The translations under genes and the position numbers were made by a program. DNA of 64,000 nt. It comes from Pseudomonas californiensis. Lineage in GTDB: Bacteria; Pseudomonadota; Gammaproteobacteria; Pseudomonadales; Pseudomonadaceae. This document shows positions 37,380 to 48,778 of this stretch, one piece after another; within the stretch, counting starts at the first letter, position 1; every line of letters begins with the position of its first letter. The stretch covers positions 248,001 to 312,000 of the forward strand of contig NZ_JAGTPK010000001.1 of NCBI RefSeq assembly GCF_021147775.1, written 5' to 3'. The notes under the pieces were generated by a model. It was not told the origin of the DNA. It did not search any database and was given only the letters and a program-made list of their open reading frames with translations.

Positions 37380-37405
37380 CCGCCCGGCTGACTTCTACCG
37401 GGCGG
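37380..37405. other. Stable stem between convergent cadA and hutG
   Basis: CCGCCCGG pairs perfectly with CCGGGCGG around a ten-base loop. There is no T run on either side, so it may be a weak or factor-assisted terminator for the two converging genes. Confidence 0.45.
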
Positions 37406-37423
37406 ACACCATAATGTCGATAT

Positions 37424-38227
37424 TCAGCGGCCGAACCGTTCTTTTCCCCAGGCGATGAAGGTTTCCAGCAGCGGCTTCAGCACTTCGCGGGTGGGGGCTG
37501 CGAGGTCGGGGCGGTAGTGGAACGGGGCGAATTCGTCCATGTAGGTGCTTTGCGCCAGTTCCAGCTGCACGGCATGGACATTGTTGGCCGGATCGCCGTA
37601 GTGGCGAGTGATGTGGCCGCCTTTGAAGCGCCCGTTCAGCACGTGGCTGTAGTGTTTGGCCGCAGCGCAGACCTGATCCAGCCTGCTGGCCAGTTCGGCA
37701 TCGCAACTGGCGCCGTTGAACGTTCCCAGATTGAAATCCGGCAGGCGACCGTCGAACAGGTGCGGTACATGGCCACGAATCGAATGCGCATCGAACAGCA
37801 GCGCGTAGCCAAATTCGTCACGCAGGCGCTGCAGTTCCTGTTCGAGCGTCTGATGATAGGGCGTCCAGATCTGCTGCAGATAGCGCGCCCGCTCTTGCGA
37901 GCTCGGCGTCTGGCCTTCCTTGAACAGCGGCACGCCGTCAAACAGGATCGACGGGAACAGGCCGGTGGTCGCTCCGGCATACATGGGCGTGTCGTCAGCC
38001 GGGCGGTTGAGGTCGATGACGAATCGGGAATATTCGGCCGCAAGGGTGCTGGCACCCAGCTCGGCAGCGAAGTCGTACAGACGCGGGATGTGCCAGTCGG
38101 TGTCGGGCAGGCTCAGTGCTTCGTCGACCAGCCCGGCTTCGACGACAGGCGTCAGCTTCAAGCCCGCGTGCGGCATGCTGATCAGCAGCGGGATACGCCC
38201 GCGCGTGAATGTCAGAACGTTATCCAC
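37424..38227 (-). CDS. hutG: N-formylglutamate deformylase
   Basis: A 267-residue HutG-family amidohydrolase. Visible family segments are FTRGRIPLLISMPHAGLKL near the N terminus, VIDLNRPADDTP, LFDAHSIRGHVPHLF and GRFKGGHITRHYG. It releases formate from N-formylglutamate, the final step of the route that starts with HutF. The start is GTG at 38227 behind GGGGAG; a longer frame upstream overlaps hutI and lacks homology. It is the last gene of the hut operon, 13 bases after hutI. Confidence 0.9.
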   Translation of the reverse strand: MDNVLTFTRGRIPLLISMPHAGLKLTPVVEAGLVDEALSLPDTDWHIPRLYDFAAELGASTLAAEYSRFVIDLNRPADDTPMYAGATTGLFPSILFDGVPLFKEGQTPSSQERARYLQQIWTPYHQTLEQELQRLRDEFGYALLFDAHSIRGHVPHLFDGRLPDFNLGTFNGASCDAELASRLDQVCAAAKHYSHVLNGRFKGGHITRHYGDPANNVHAVQLELAQSTYMDEFAPFHYRPDLAAPTREVLKPLLETFIAWGKERFGR

Positions 38228-38240
38228 AATTCTCTCCCCT

Positions 38241-39446
38241 TCAGAACGATGATTCGACGCCGTGGCGCACGACGCGTTTGTCCAGATCGCCGCCCAGCCA
38301 GTACGCCAGGTCAGCCGGTCGTTCGATATCCCAGGCGACAAAGTCCGCCACCTTGCCGACTTCCAGCGAGCCATGCGTGTCGCTCATGCCCAAGGCTTTT
38401 GCAGCATTGAAGGTCACCCCTGCCAGCGCTTCTTCGGGCGTCATGCGAAATAGCGTGCAAGCCATGTTGAGCATCAGCCGCAACGACAGACCGGGCGAGG
38501 TGCCAGGGTTCAGATCGGTAGCAATGGCCATCGCCACACCGTGACGGCGCAGGGCGTCCATCGGCGGCAATTGGGTCTCGCGCAGGAAGTAATAGGCGCC
38601 CGGCAGCAGTACTGCGACTGTTCCGGCCGCCGCCATGGCGATGGCATCGTCTTCGGTCATGAACTCCAGATGGTCCGCTGACAGTGCCTTGTAGCGCGCC
38701 GCCAGGCTTGAGCCGCCCAGCGATGACAGCTGTTCGGCGTGCAGCTTGACCGGCAGCCCCAACTGGCCTGCGGTGATGAAGACCTGCTCGACCTGCTCTG
38801 GCGAAAACGCCAGGTATTCACAGAACGCGTCCACCGCATCCACCAGCCCTTCGGCGGCCAGCGCCGGGAGCATGTCCTGGCAGATGTGGTTGATGAAATC
38901 GTCAGCGCGATCGGCGTATTCCGGTGGCAACGCGTGAGCCGCCAGACAGGTGCTGCGTACGGTGACCGGCTGGGTGTTGCCCAAACGGCGGATGACCCGC
39001 AGGATCTTGCGCTCGTTTTCGAGATCCAGCCCATAGCCCGACTTCATCTCGACGGTGGTGACACCGTCCTGAAGCAGGCGGCGCAGACGACGCTCGGCGC
39101 TGGCGTACAACTCGTCTTCAGTTGCTGCACGCGTAGCGCGCACGGTGCTGGCGATGCCGCCGCCCGCCGCCGCGATCTCGGCGTAGCTCACGCCTTGCAG
39201 GCGCTGCTCGAATTCGCCGCTGCGGTTGCCACCGAACACTGTGTGCGTGTGGCAGTCAATCAGACCGGGCGTAACCCACGCCCCGCAGAGGTCCACGTGG
39301 CTGTCAAAATCCGACTCGGTCAGATGTGCCTGAGGCCCGATCCATTTGATGAGTGCTCCAGAGGTCACGATGGCGGCATCTTCGATGATCGAGTACTTGC
39401 CTTGCGCCATGCTTGCGATGTGACAGTTCTTCCAGAGTGTTTTCAT
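38241..39446 (-). CDS. hutI: Imidazolonepropionase
   Basis: A 401-residue amidohydrolase-superfamily enzyme. [14 protein letters not shown] holds the HxH metal ligands, followed by [16 protein letters not shown] and [12 protein letters not shown] (His), with the late Asp in [11 protein letters not shown]. It opens the imidazolone ring to give N-formimino-glutamate, the third step of histidine degradation. CGGAGG precedes the ATG. It sits between the permease and hutG in one co-directional run. Confidence 0.93.
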   Translation of the reverse strand: MKTLWKNCHIASMAQGKYSIIEDAAIVTSGALIKWIGPQAHLTESDFDSHVDLCGAWVTPGLIDCHTHTVFGGNRSGEFEQRLQGVSYAEIAAAGGGIASTVRATRAATEDELYASAERRLRRLLQDGVTTVEMKSGYGLDLENERKILRVIRRLGNTQPVTVRSTCLAAHALPPEYADRADDFINHICQDMLPALAAEGLVDAVDAFCEYLAFSPEQVEQVFITAGQLGLPVKLHAEQLSSLGGSSLAARYKALSADHLEFMTEDDAIAMAAAGTVAVLLPGAYYFLRETQLPPMDALRRHGVAMAIATDLNPGTSPGLSLRLMLNMACTLFRMTPEEALAGVTFNAAKALGMSDTHGSLEVGKVADFVAWDIERPADLAYWLGGDLDKRVVRHGVESSF

Positions 39447-39461
39447 CCCGGGCCTCCGAGG

Positions 39462-40838
39462 TCAGTGAATGGTCTTGGGCAGCTTTGGCTTGACCCACAA
39501 ACGGTAGGCGACAAGCAGCAATACAATCCAGACGGCGCCGACGATCAGTGCTGCGCGGTTGTCCGGGAAGTAGCCCAGTACGCCGAAAATAAACAGCATG
39601 AAGACGATGGCTGCCGCCGGACCATACGGCCAGAACGGCACTGCAAATTTCAGTTGGGCAGCTTCTTCGCGGCTCATCGAGCGGCGCATCGCAACCTGAG
39701 TCAGCAAAATCATCAGCCACACCCAGACCGTGGCGAAGGTCGCCAGCGAAGCGATCAGCAGGAATACGTTTTTCGGAATCAGGTAGTTGAGCAGCACGCC
39801 GCCGAGCAACGTCACGCCCATCACCAGCACGGTCATCCACGGCACGCCCTGGCGCGACAGGCGCGCAAAGCTTGCAGGTGCCTGACCGTCGCGGGCCAGA
39901 CCGTACATCATGCGGCCTGCGCCGAAGATGTCACTGTTGATGGCCGAGACCGCGGCGGAGATCACCACGATGTTGAGGATGGTTGCTGCTGACGCGATGC
40001 CCAGGTTGTCGAAAATCTGCACGAACGGGCTGCCCTGCGTACCGATCTGTGGCCATGGGTAAATGGACATCAGCACGAACAGCGTCAGTACATAGAACAG
40101 CAGAATGCGCAGCGGCACTGCGTTGATTGCCTGCGGCAGGCTGCGTTGCGGGTCTTTTGCTTCGCCTGCCGTGATGCCGATGATTTCGATGCCGCCGAAC
40201 GCGAACATTACCACCGCCAGCGAGGCAATCAGGCCGCCAATGCCGTTGGGCATGAAGCCGCCGTGCTCCCACAGGTTGCTGATGCCTATGTCAGTGCCGC
40301 TGGTCGAGGTGCCGATGCCGAACAGCATGATGCCGAAGCCTGCGACGATCATCGCCACAATGGCGCTGACCTTGAGCAGTGACAGCCAGAACTCGGTTTC
40401 GCCGAAGACTTTCACATTGCACAGGTTGAGCGCGCCGATCAGGAACACGATGCCCAGCACCCAGATCCAGCGCGGCACTTCCGGAAACCAGAAACCCATG
40501 TAGATGCCGAATGCCGTCACGTCGGCCAGGCAGACAATGATCATCTCGAACGCATAGGTCCAGCCCAGTACAAAGCCAGCCAGCGGGCCGAGGTAGCGGG
40601 TGGCGTAGTGGCTGAACGAACCGGCCACCGGGTCGTGTACCGCCATTTCGCCCAGTGCGCGCATGACCATGAACACCGCCGCGCCGCCGATCAGGTACGC
40701 CAGCAACACAGCGGGGCCAGCCTGCTGGATGGCCGCAGCCGAGCCGTAGAACAACCCTGTGCCGATGGCAGAGCCCAGGGCCATGAAGCGAATGTGGCGG
40801 GCGGATAGCCCACGTTTCAAACCATCTTGTGACGTCAT
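39462..40838 (-). CDS. hutT: Amino acid permease of the hut cluster (probable histidine transporter)
   Basis: A 458-residue APC-superfamily permease with about twelve membrane spans. The N-terminal [20 protein letters not shown] is the unwound-helix substrate motif of the AAT family, and [20 protein letters not shown] is the conserved cytoplasmic loop. Position inside the hut operon makes histidine the likely substrate; urocanate is possible. It gives a proton-driven uptake route in parallel with the HutXWV ABC system. Confidence 0.83.
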   Translation of the reverse strand: MTSQDGLKRGLSARHIRFMALGSAIGTGLFYGSAAAIQQAGPAVLLAYLIGGAAVFMVMRALGEMAVHDPVAGSFSHYATRYLGPLAGFVLGWTYAFEMIIVCLADVTAFGIYMGFWFPEVPRWIWVLGIVFLIGALNLCNVKVFGETEFWLSLLKVSAIVAMIVAGFGIMLFGIGTSTSGTDIGISNLWEHGGFMPNGIGGLIASLAVVMFAFGGIEIIGITAGEAKDPQRSLPQAINAVPLRILLFYVLTLFVLMSIYPWPQIGTQGSPFVQIFDNLGIASAATILNIVVISAAVSAINSDIFGAGRMMYGLARDGQAPASFARLSRQGVPWMTVLVMGVTLLGGVLLNYLIPKNVFLLIASLATFATVWVWLMILLTQVAMRRSMSREEAAQLKFAVPFWPYGPAAAIVFMLFIFGVLGYFPDNRAALIVGAVWIVLLLVAYRLWVKPKLPKTIH

Positions 40839-40941
40839 TTCAGGTCCATTTCATTACGGGTAAGGCAATAGCTGCGAGAACGCCTGCGCTCGGCTTCCCG
40901 CAGCGATTCACCTGTGCGAGCCCTGCCAGGCTCGCGGTGCA

Positions 40942-42489
40942 TCACAGACTGGGTAGCAGACGTGCAGGAACCAACGGGTTCAGGCAAGTGGAGGACAACA
41001 GCTGGCTGGCAGCTTCGATGTCCGGTGCGAAAAAGCGGTCCTTGTCATACATCGGGACCTTGCTGCGCAGCAGGCTCCGGGCTTGCTCCAGTTTCGGAGA
41101 GGTCTTGAGACCGTTACGCAAGTCCAGACCCTGACACGCAGCCAGCCATTCTACGGCAAGAATCCCGCGAACGTTTTCTGCCATTTCCCATAACCGCTTG
41201 CCAGCGGCCGGCGCCATCGACACATGGTCCTCCTGATTGGCGGAAGTCGGCAGGCTGTCGACGCTGTGCGGGTGGGCCAGCGCCTTGTTCTCGCTGGCCA
41301 GCGCGGCCGCCGTGACCTGGGCAATCATGAAGCCGGAATTGACCCCACCGTTGGCCACCAGAAACGGCGGCAACTGCGACATGTGCTTGTCCATCATCAA
41401 CGAAATGCGGCGTTCGCTCAGCGAACCGATTTCTGCGATGGCCAACGCGAGATTGTCCGCCGCCATGGCGACCGGCTCGGCGTGGAAGTTGCCGCCGGAG
41501 ATCACATCGTTTTCAGCGGCAAACACCAGCGGGTTATCGGAAACCGCGTTGGATTCGATTTCCAGCACCTCGGCGGCCTGACGCAGCTGGGTCAGGCACG
41601 CGCCCATGACTTGTGGCTGGCAGCGCAGGGAGTACGGGTCCTGAACCTTGTCGCAGTTGCGATGGGATTCAGACACCTGGCTGCTTTCGCCCAGCAGGTC
41701 GCGGTAACAGGCGGCCGCGTCGATCTGACCCCGCTGGCCGCGCGCCGCATGAATACGCGCATCGAATGGCGAGCGCGAGCCCAGCACCGCTTCAACGGTG
41801 AGCGAGCCACAGGTCAAGGCTGCGGCGAACAGGTCTTCGCCCTCGAACAAGCCGCGCAGTGCGTAGGCCGTGGACACCTGCGTACCGTTCAGCAAGGCCA
41901 GCCCTTCCTTGGCCGCCAGCGTCAATGGCGCAAGGCCCGCAACACTTAGTGCATCCACCGCATTCAGCCATTCGCCCTTGTAACGCGCCTTGCCTTCGCC
42001 AAGCAGCACCAGCGACATGTGAGCCAGCGGCGCGAGATCACCGGACGCGCCGACCGAGCCCTTGAGCGGGATATGCGGATAGACCTCGGCGTTGATCAGC
42101 GCGATCAACGCGTCGATCACCACGCGGCGAATACCCGAGAAGCCCCGGCTCAGGCTGTTGACCTTGAGCACCATGACCAGGCGCACCAGTTCGTCGCTGA
42201 TCGGCTGGCCGACACCGGCGGCGTGTGACAGGACCAGCGACCGTTGCAGGTTTTCCAGGTCTTCGCTGGCGATGCGTGTCGAGGCCAGCAGACCAAAACC
42301 GGTGTTGATGCCGTAGGCGGTGCGGTTCTCGGCCAGAATGCGCTCGACGCAGGCCACGCTGTCGTCGATCTGCTGGTCGGCGCTGCTGTCGAGCGTCAGG
42401 GCCACGGGCTGCTGATAAATAGCGCGCAACTGCGCCAGGGTCAGTTGGCCAGGGATCAGGTTCAGCGTCTTGGCAGATGAAGTGGTCAC
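40942..42489 (-). CDS. hutH: Histidine ammonia-lyase
   Basis: A 515-residue class I lyase. The MIO cofactor triad Ala148-Ser149-Gly150 is intact in [14 protein letters not shown]. Other catalytic residues are in place: Tyr in AYGINTGFG, His in LSHAAGVG, Asn in LLNGT, the Q-D-P-Y-S-L-R segment, and NQEDHVSM. It removes ammonia from histidine to give urocanate. The start is a GTG at 42489, ten bases after AAGGAG. It lies just downstream of an unusual paralogue. Confidence 0.94.
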   Translation of the reverse strand: MTTSSAKTLNLIPGQLTLAQLRAIYQQPVALTLDSSADQQIDDSVACVERILAENRTAYGINTGFGLLASTRIASEDLENLQRSLVLSHAAGVGQPISDELVRLVMVLKVNSLSRGFSGIRRVVIDALIALINAEVYPHIPLKGSVGASGDLAPLAHMSLVLLGEGKARYKGEWLNAVDALSVAGLAPLTLAAKEGLALLNGTQVSTAYALRGLFEGEDLFAAALTCGSLTVEAVLGSRSPFDARIHAARGQRGQIDAAACYRDLLGESSQVSESHRNCDKVQDPYSLRCQPQVMGACLTQLRQAAEVLEIESNAVSDNPLVFAAENDVISGGNFHAEPVAMAADNLALAIAEIGSLSERRISLMMDKHMSQLPPFLVANGGVNSGFMIAQVTAAALASENKALAHPHSVDSLPTSANQEDHVSMAPAAGKRLWEMAENVRGILAVEWLAACQGLDLRNGLKTSPKLEQARSLLRSKVPMYDKDRFFAPDIEAASQLLSSTCLNPLVPARLLPSL

Positions 42490-42564
42490 GATGCAGCTAC
42501 TCCTTGAGTGTTGTCGGCAACGGCCCGTGGGCGTTGACCGCTATTTTTATTGGCCTGTCGCGTG

Positions 42565-44088
42565 TTAGCGGCAGTGCCGGAAAATCCGTTCCGATGTCTG
42601 TTCTTCTTTGAGTAACGCCGCGCTGATGGCGATGTCCGGGGCCAGCCAGCGGTCTTCGTCGTAGGCCGGGACCCGCTCGCGCAGCAGCCGCCAGGCGAGG
42701 TCAGTGCCAGCGCCGAAGCGCTGGGTCTTGAGAAATTCGAAGGCCTGGGCTGCCAGCAGGTATTCGATGGCCAGAATCTGCGTGGCATTGGCCAGCACCT
42801 TGTGCAGCTTCAGTGCGGCGCTGGTGCCCAGGCTCAGGTGATCTTCCTGCAGGCCTGAGGTGACGTAGTTGTCGACCACCGCCGGCTGCGCCATCTGGCG
42901 GTTTTCTGCGCACAGCGATGCAGCCACGTACTGGACGATCATCATCCCCGAGTTGACGCCCGGCTGGCTGACCAGAAACGCAGGCAGGCCGCTGACCATC
43001 GGGTTGATCAGCCGATCCAGACGCCGCTCGGCAATCGAGCCCAGCTCGGCCACGGCCATGCACAGCAGGTCGGCCGCCATGGCCACGGACTGACCGTGCG
43101 GGTTGGCTTGTGACACGACGCGATAGGCGTCCGGGGTGCCGAGCAGTATCGGGTTGTCGGTGACGGCATTCAGCTCGGTTTCGATCTGTTGGACGGCATG
43201 CGCCAACTGGTCACGGGTAGCGCCGTGCACTTGAGGGATCGAGCGAATGCTCAACGCGTCCTGGGTCCGGATGCCTTGGCTGCTGGCGAGCACTTCGCTG
43301 CCCGACAGCAGGCTGCGCAGGTTGCGGCCGACCTGCTGCATGCCCGGATGCGGCTTAAGGGCGAGAATGGTTTCATCGAACGCATCCAGCTGGCCGCGCA
43401 GGGCTTCGAAGGTCATCGCGCCGATGACGTCGGCCCACTGAGCCAGGCGCTCGGTATCGGCGATGGCCAGGCAGCTCAGACCGGTCATGCACGGCGTGCC
43501 GTTGACCAGACACAGCCCGTCCTTGGCGCCCAGCGTCACGGGCGCCAGGCCTTCCTCGGTAAGGGCCTGCTGCGCCGGGACGATGTGCCCGCGATAGCTG
43601 ACCTGACCCACGCCCAGCAACGCGACGCCGACGTGGGCCATATGGGTCAGATATCCCACCGAGCCCTGCGATGGCACCTGCGGCGTGATGCCTCGGTTGA
43701 GCAGCGCCAGCAGTGCTTCGACCACGTGTCGATGGATGCCGGACTTGCCCTGGCTGTAATTGAGAATCGCGGCGCAGATGATGGCCCGGGTCTGTTCGTC
43801 CGGCAACGGCACGCCCACTCCGCACGCATGGCTGAGCAGGGTGTTGCGCGACAGGCGGCTGAGTTGCTCGCCTTGCAGCGAGACATTGCACAGCGCGCCG
43901 AGACCGGTGTTGACGCCGTAGGCCCGCTCGCCGCTCTCGACGATGCGCTGCACGATGGCTTGCGCATTGTCGATCCGCGCCCAGGCACTTTCCGACAGTT
44001 CGAGCTGTGCGCCATGCCGGGCCACGGCCACCACATCGCGCCAACTTGTTTTGGCCTCGCCGATAACGATCTGTTCTGCTCGCGACAT
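42565..44088 (-). CDS. Histidase paralogue lacking the MIO triad
   Basis: A 507-residue HAL/PAL/TAL-family protein. Aligned with the neighbouring HutH, GSVG (142-145) is followed directly by YLTHMAHVGVALLG, so exactly the Ala-Ser-Gly that would cyclise to MIO is missing while flanking residues align without other gaps. The Q-x-x-Y motif is QDALSIR, with Leu279 in place of the catalytic tyrosine. Tyr, His, Asn196 and QEDHLS positions are kept. It may be a non-lyase, a regulator or partner of HutH, or an enzyme with other chemistry. ATG 44088 follows AAGGA. Called hutH1/hutH2 in some pseudomonads; I leave the symbol open. Confidence 0.88.
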   Translation of the reverse strand: MSRAEQIVIGEAKTSWRDVVAVARHGAQLELSESAWARIDNAQAIVQRIVESGERAYGVNTGLGALCNVSLQGEQLSRLSRNTLLSHACGVGVPLPDEQTRAIICAAILNYSQGKSGIHRHVVEALLALLNRGITPQVPSQGSVGYLTHMAHVGVALLGVGQVSYRGHIVPAQQALTEEGLAPVTLGAKDGLCLVNGTPCMTGLSCLAIADTERLAQWADVIGAMTFEALRGQLDAFDETILALKPHPGMQQVGRNLRSLLSGSEVLASSQGIRTQDALSIRSIPQVHGATRDQLAHAVQQIETELNAVTDNPILLGTPDAYRVVSQANPHGQSVAMAADLLCMAVAELGSIAERRLDRLINPMVSGLPAFLVSQPGVNSGMMIVQYVAASLCAENRQMAQPAVVDNYVTSGLQEDHLSLGTSAALKLHKVLANATQILAIEYLLAAQAFEFLKTQRFGAGTDLAWRLLRERVPAYDEDRWLAPDIAISAALLKEEQTSERIFRHCR

Positions 44089-44100
44089 CTGCAACGGTCC

Positions 44101-44931
44101 TTAAAGTGTGGCCACGCGGCGCTGAACGAAACGGTCCACGTAATCGTCGGCAGGCGAGTGAAGGATTTCTTTCGGTGTCCCGACCTGAATCAAGCGCCCG
44201 TCCTTGAGAATCGCAATGCGATTGCCGATGCGCACGGCCTCGTCCAGGTCATGGGTAATGAACACGATGGTCTTGTGCAGGCTGGCTTGCAGCTCCAGCA
44301 ACTGGTCCTGCACTTCGGCGCGGATCAGCGGGTCGAGTGCACTGAACGCTTCGTCCATCAGAATGATGTCGGTGTCCGCCGCCAGAGCACGGGCCAGGCC
44401 GACGCGCTGACGCATGCCGCCAGAAAGCTGGTGCGGGTATTTGTTCTCGTAGCCTTTCAGGCCAACAGTCGTGACCCAGTGCTGGGCGCGTTCCTGACAG
44501 AGCGCTTTGCTTTCGCCGCGCACTTTCAGGCCGTACGCCACATTGGCCAGCACGGTCTTGTGTGGCAACAGACCGAAGCTCTGGAACACCATGCTGATCT
44601 TGTGCCGCCGAAACTGGCGCAGCGCTTCCATGTCGTAGCGCAGGATGTCTTCGCCATCGACCAGAATCTCGCCGCTGGTAGGGTCGATCAACCGATTGAA
44701 GTGGCGTACCAGCGTCGACTTGCCCGAGCCGGACAGGCCCATGATCACGAAGATCTCGCCGCTGCCGATCGACAGCGACAAGTCGTTCACGCCGACCACG
44801 CAGCCGGTCTTCGCCAAGACCTGGTCCTTGCTCTGGTTCTGCTGAACCATGGCCAGCGCTTCTTTGGACCGGTTGCCGAAAATCTTGAACACGTTCTTGA
44901 CGACGATCTTGTTGGGTTCCGTGCTCATCAT
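44101..44931 (-). CDS. hutV: Histidine ABC transporter ATP-binding protein
   Basis: A 276-residue ProV/OpuA-type ATPase with [17 protein letters not shown] (Walker A), [16 protein letters not shown] (signature) and [15 protein letters not shown] (Walker B). Unlike ProV it has no C-terminal CBS pair. The two adjacent ATGs (44931, 44928) overlap the hutW stop, so translation is coupled. With HutX and HutW it imports histidine; the family relation is to betaine/choline uptake systems. Confidence 0.9.
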   Translation of the reverse strand: MMSTEPNKIVVKNVFKIFGNRSKEALAMVQQNQSKDQVLAKTGCVVGVNDLSLSIGSGEIFVIMGLSGSGKSTLVRHFNRLIDPTSGEILVDGEDILRYDMEALRQFRRHKISMVFQSFGLLPHKTVLANVAYGLKVRGESKALCQERAQHWVTTVGLKGYENKYPHQLSGGMRQRVGLARALAADTDIILMDEAFSALDPLIRAEVQDQLLELQASLHKTIVFITHDLDEAVRIGNRIAILKDGRLIQVGTPKEILHSPADDYVDRFVQRRVATL

Positions 44932-45779
44932 TTGTTCGCCTCGTGCCGTGGTCGGCCATAGGCCTGCGTGATGCGGTCGATGACAACCGCCAGAATGACG
45001 ATGGCCAGACCGGCTTCCAGTCCACGCCCGACGTTAAGCGTCTGAATACCCACCAGCACGTCTTCACCCAGCCCACGCGCACCAATCATCGAGGCGATGA
45101 CCACCATCGACAGCGCCATCATGGTGGTCTGGTTGATACCGGCCATGATGCTCGGCATGGCCAGCGGCAGTTGCACGCCAAACAGTTGCTGCCAGCGGTT
45201 GGCACCAAAGGCGTTGATGGCTTCCATCACTTCGCCGTCCACTTGGCGGATGCCAAGGTCAGTCAGGCGAATCAACGGCGGTGCGGCGTAGATGACGGTA
45301 GCGAAAATAGCCGGGACCTTGCCCAGGCCGAACAGCATCAGCACCGGGATCAGGTACACGAAGCTGGGCATGGTCTGCATGATGTCCAGCAACGGCATCA
45401 GCACCGAGCGCAGACGATTGCTGCGTGCCGACAGAATGCCCAGCGGAATGCCGATCAACACCGCGATAACCGTTGCGACCAGCATCAGCGCCAGAGTCTG
45501 CATCAGCTTGTCCCACAGCCCGACCGCGCCGACCAGAAACAGCAGGCCGACAATCACCAGTGTGGTGACGATCTTGCGTGTTGCATGCCAGGCGATGCCG
45601 CCGACGATGATCAGCATCAGCCACCACGGCGCCATGCGCAGCAGGCCTTCCAGATTGACGATGGCCCACAGCAGGGTGTCGGAGATATGCCGAAACACGT
45701 CGCCGTATTGCGTCACCAGCGAGTCGACCCCGTCGTTGACCCAGTTGGCGATGGAAAAAGTGAAGCTTTCCGGGAACAT
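44928..45779 (-). CDS. hutW: Histidine ABC transporter permease
   Basis: A 283-residue ProW-type permease with about six or seven membrane spans and the EAA-like loop [21 protein letters not shown]. Its end overlaps hutV. It forms the membrane channel for the HutX-bound substrate. Confidence 0.9.
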   Translation of the reverse strand: MFPESFTFSIANWVNDGVDSLVTQYGDVFRHISDTLLWAIVNLEGLLRMAPWWLMLIIVGGIAWHATRKIVTTLVIVGLLFLVGAVGLWDKLMQTLALMLVATVIAVLIGIPLGILSARSNRLRSVLMPLLDIMQTMPSFVYLIPVLMLFGLGKVPAIFATVIYAAPPLIRLTDLGIRQVDGEVMEAINAFGANRWQQLFGVQLPLAMPSIMAGINQTTMMALSMVVIASMIGARGLGEDVLVGIQTLNVGRGLEAGLAIVILAVVIDRITQAYGRPRHEANK

Positions 45780-45853
45780 AAGCGGCTCTCAAATAAGGTG
45801 TGTCGGGTCAACGGGCGGGCCAGTCAAGCCTCATGGCCGGGCTGGCCCGTCGT

Positions 45854-46822
45854 TTACAGCGAAGCGTCCACCTTTTTCGCGGCGTCCTCGCTGACCCACT
45901 GATGCCAGACTTCCGGGTGTTCTTTCAGGAAAATCCGGGCAAGTTTTGGCGAATCGATGCGTTCCTTGGCCATGCGCCCCAGGTTCTGGTTGAGCAGGTC
46001 GATTGGCAGGTTGACCTTCTCCAGTACCGCGACCAGTTCGGGGGCCTGCTCGTGGAACACTTTGGACACGCCGACCTTGATATCGATCGTCTTGTTGACC
46101 CCGGCTTTTTCTTCCAGACGCACCAGGTCCACCTGGCCCATCAGCGGCGTGGGCGACCAGTAATACGTCAGGATCGGCTCGCCACGTTTGTAGCTGGAGA
46201 GAATAGCCGCGTCCAGCGCCGGACCGGTGCCGGGACGAAAGTTGGTGTATTTGTTTTCAAGGCCGTAGCTCTTGAGCATTTCGCTGTTTTCAAGCTCGCA
46301 GGTCCAGCCGGCCGGGCAATTGTAGAAGCGGCCTTTGCCAGGCTCTTCCTGATCCTTGAACACCGCCGAGTACTCGGCCAGGTCGCTGATGGATTTCAGG
46401 TTCGGTGCCTTGGCCTCCAGTTTGCGCTTGGCGTCGCCTTCGATGACGTAGCGCGGCACGTACCAGCCTTCAACCGCGCCAACTATCGGTGCCCCGACCC
46501 CCACCACTTTGCCGGCCGCCGCAGCCTTGTTCCAGACTTCGCTTCGGCCTACCCACTCCTCGGCGAAAATCTGAATGTCGTTGGTGCTCAGGGCGTTTTC
46601 CATGGCGATGGAATTGCCGGGCAGGGCGTCTACCGTGCAGCCATAACCCTTGTTCAGGACGATCTGCAGAACATCGGTCAGCAGCATGGCGCTTTCCCAG
46701 TTCAGACCGGCGAATTTCACGGGCTTGCCTGATTCACACCAACTGGCGGCCTGACTGGCACCTGCACTGGCGAGCAATCCTGCGGATACCAAAGTGGTCA
46801 ACAGGGCCTTGTTCATTTTCAT
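45854..46822 (-). CDS. hutX: Histidine ABC transporter substrate-binding protein
   Basis: A 322-residue periplasmic OpuAC/ProX-family binding protein. A signal peptide (MNKALLTTLVSAGLLASAGASQA) precedes SWCESGKPVKFAGLNWESAM. The cysteine pair in YNCPAGWTCELE probably forms a disulfide. ATG 46822 follows AGGAGC at about eight bases; a longer frame upstream has no support. The gene follows hutU and precedes hutWV, which matches a histidine-specific uptake system under hut control. Confidence 0.88.
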   Translation of the reverse strand: MKMNKALLTTLVSAGLLASAGASQAASWCESGKPVKFAGLNWESAMLLTDVLQIVLNKGYGCTVDALPGNSIAMENALSTNDIQIFAEEWVGRSEVWNKAAAAGKVVGVGAPIVGAVEGWYVPRYVIEGDAKRKLEAKAPNLKSISDLAEYSAVFKDQEEPGKGRFYNCPAGWTCELENSEMLKSYGLENKYTNFRPGTGPALDAAILSSYKRGEPILTYYWSPTPLMGQVDLVRLEEKAGVNKTIDIKVGVSKVFHEQAPELVAVLEKVNLPIDLLNQNLGRMAKERIDSPKLARIFLKEHPEVWHQWVSEDAAKKVDASL

Positions 46823-46953
46823 TGTTGATGCTCCTACGCCTGAAATGGATGACGGCAGCTTCAAAACAGGCATCCGGCCCGTGAGCATGTGCATGCTCTT
46901 TCCTGAGGGATGCCGGCCGTCGATGGCTGAGCCACAACGACCGGCGTCGACCC

Positions 46954-48651
46954 TTATCGTCCAATCATTGGCAGGTTGAGGCCCTGCTCTTTGGCACATT
47001 CGATTGCGATGTCGTAACCGGCGTCCGCATGACGCATCACGCCAGTGGCCGGATCGTTGTGCAGCACGCGTGCAATGCGCTCGGCCGCTTCGTCGGTGCC
47101 ATCACAGACGATTACCATGCCGGAATGCTGCGAGAAGCCCATGCCCACGCCGCCGCCGTGATGCAGCGACACCCAGGTCGCGCCGCTCGCGGTGTTCAGC
47201 AGTGCATTGAGCAACGGCCAGTCGGAAACGGCGTCAGAGCCGTCACGCATGGATTCGGTTTCGCGGTTGGGGCTGGACACCGAGCCGGAGTCCAGGTGGT
47301 CACGGCCGATGACCACGGGTGCGGACAGCTCACCGCTGCGGACCATCTCGTTGAAGGCCAGCCCCAGTTTGGCGCGCTGACCCAGGCCGACCCAGCAGAT
47401 ACGCGCTGGCAAGCCCTGAAAGCTGATGCGTTCGCGGGCCATGTCCAGCCAGTTGTGCAGGTGTTCGTCGTCCGGGATCAGCTCTTTGACCTTGGCGTCG
47501 GTCTTGTAGATGTCTTGCGGGTCGCCCGACAAGGCCGCCCAGCGGAACGGGCCGATGCCACGGCAGAACAGCGGACGGATATAGGCCGGAACGAAACCGG
47601 GGAAATCGAAGGCATTGGCAACGCCGACTTCCTTGGCCATCTGACGAATGTTGTTGCCATAGTCAAAGGTCGGAATGCCTGCTTTCTGGAACGCGAGCAT
47701 GGCTTCGACGTGTTCGGCCATCGACTGCTTGGCGGCTTTGACCACATTGGCAGGTTCACTGGCCGAGCGGGCGCGGTATTCCTCCCAGGTCCAGCCTTTT
47801 GGCAGGTAGCCGTTGAGCGGGTCGTGGGCGCTGGTCTGGTCAGTGACCATGTCCGGGCGCACGCCACGGCGGACCATTTCCGGGAGAATGTCGGCAGCGT
47901 TGCCGCACAGTGCGATGGAGATGGCCTTGCCTTCGGCGGTGTATTTGGCGATGCGAGCGAGCGCATCGTCCAGATCGACGGCCTGCTCGTCGACATAGCG
48001 GGTCTTGATGCGGAAGTCGATGCGGCTTTGCTGACATTCGATGTTCAGCGAGCAGGCCCCGGCCAGCGTTGCAGCCAGCGGTTGCGCGCCGCCCATGCCG
48101 CCCAGGCCAGCGGTCAGTACCCAGCGACCTTTGAGGTTGCCGTCGTAGTGCTGGCGACCGGCCTCGACGAAGGTTTCGTAGGTGCCTTGCACGATGCCCT
48201 GGCTGCCGATGTAGATCCAGCTGCCTGCGGTCATCTGGCCGTACATCGCCAGGCCCTTGGCATCCAGTTCGTTGAAGTGTTCCCAGCTGGCCCAGTGCGG
48301 CACCAGATTGGAGTTGGCGATCAGTACGCGCGGCGCATTGCTGTGGGTCTTGAACACGCCGACCGGTTTGCCGGACTGCACCAGCAGGGTTTCGTCGTCA
48401 TTGAGGTTTGTCAGGCTCTCTACGATCTTGTCGTAGCACTCCCAGTTGCGTGCTGCCCGGCCAATGCCGCCGTACACCACCAGTTCGTTGGGGTTCTCGG
48501 CAACTTCAGGGTCGAGGTTGTTCATCAGCATGCGCAGCGGCGCTTCGGTCAGCCAGCTTTTGGCGGTGAGCTGAGTCCCGCGGGCGGCACGTACTTCACC
48601 TTCGCGATGGCGGGTCCAGTTTTGCTTCAGGTCTTGATTATTCTGGGTCAC
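46954..48651 (-). CDS. hutU: Urocanate hydratase
   Basis: A 565-residue urocanase, the usual length. It shows [40 protein letters not shown] (NAD binding) and [20 protein letters not shown] near the C terminus, where the NAD-linked chemistry occurs. It converts urocanate to imidazolonepropionate using tightly bound NAD+. The start is GTG at 48651 ([12 protein letters not shown]) after GAGGA; the upstream in-frame extension covers the promoter and is not coding. It is the first gene of the main hut operon. Confidence 0.94.
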   Translation of the reverse strand: MTQNNQDLKQNWTRHREGEVRAARGTQLTAKSWLTEAPLRMLMNNLDPEVAENPNELVVYGGIGRAARNWECYDKIVESLTNLNDDETLLVQSGKPVGVFKTHSNAPRVLIANSNLVPHWASWEHFNELDAKGLAMYGQMTAGSWIYIGSQGIVQGTYETFVEAGRQHYDGNLKGRWVLTAGLGGMGGAQPLAATLAGACSLNIECQQSRIDFRIKTRYVDEQAVDLDDALARIAKYTAEGKAISIALCGNAADILPEMVRRGVRPDMVTDQTSAHDPLNGYLPKGWTWEEYRARSASEPANVVKAAKQSMAEHVEAMLAFQKAGIPTFDYGNNIRQMAKEVGVANAFDFPGFVPAYIRPLFCRGIGPFRWAALSGDPQDIYKTDAKVKELIPDDEHLHNWLDMARERISFQGLPARICWVGLGQRAKLGLAFNEMVRSGELSAPVVIGRDHLDSGSVSSPNRETESMRDGSDAVSDWPLLNALLNTASGATWVSLHHGGGVGMGFSQHSGMVIVCDGTDEAAERIARVLHNDPATGVMRHADAGYDIAIECAKEQGLNLPMIGR

Positions 48652-48760
48652 AAACAAATCCTCGGCGATCAATCCAAACCAGCCCGTTGCGGGGCGAGCA
48701 GCGCCTGACCAGGCAGGCCAATTCAGTCCGGTAGAGCGCAGGATGGTTAGCCTGTCTCTA

Positions 48761-48774
48761 CTTGTACATACAAG
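48761..48774 (-). promoter_or_regulatory. HutC-type operator at the hutU promoter
   Basis: CTTGTACATACAAG is a near-perfect inverted repeat (CTTGTA ... TACAAG) of the kind bound by HutC in other pseudomonads. It lies about 110 bases before the hutU start and right behind the sigma-54-like promoter, where bound repressor would cover the transcription start. Confidence 0.8.
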
Positions 48775-48778
48775 CATA

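Noticed and set aside
43189..44961. 590-codon plus-strand open frame opposite the histidase paralogue and hutV
   Set aside because: It crosses two real genes in antisense and carries no domain signature.
47029..48708. 559-codon plus-strand open frame opposite hutU
   Set aside because: It is antisense to urocanase, whose motifs are complete; no ribosome site or recognisable domain.
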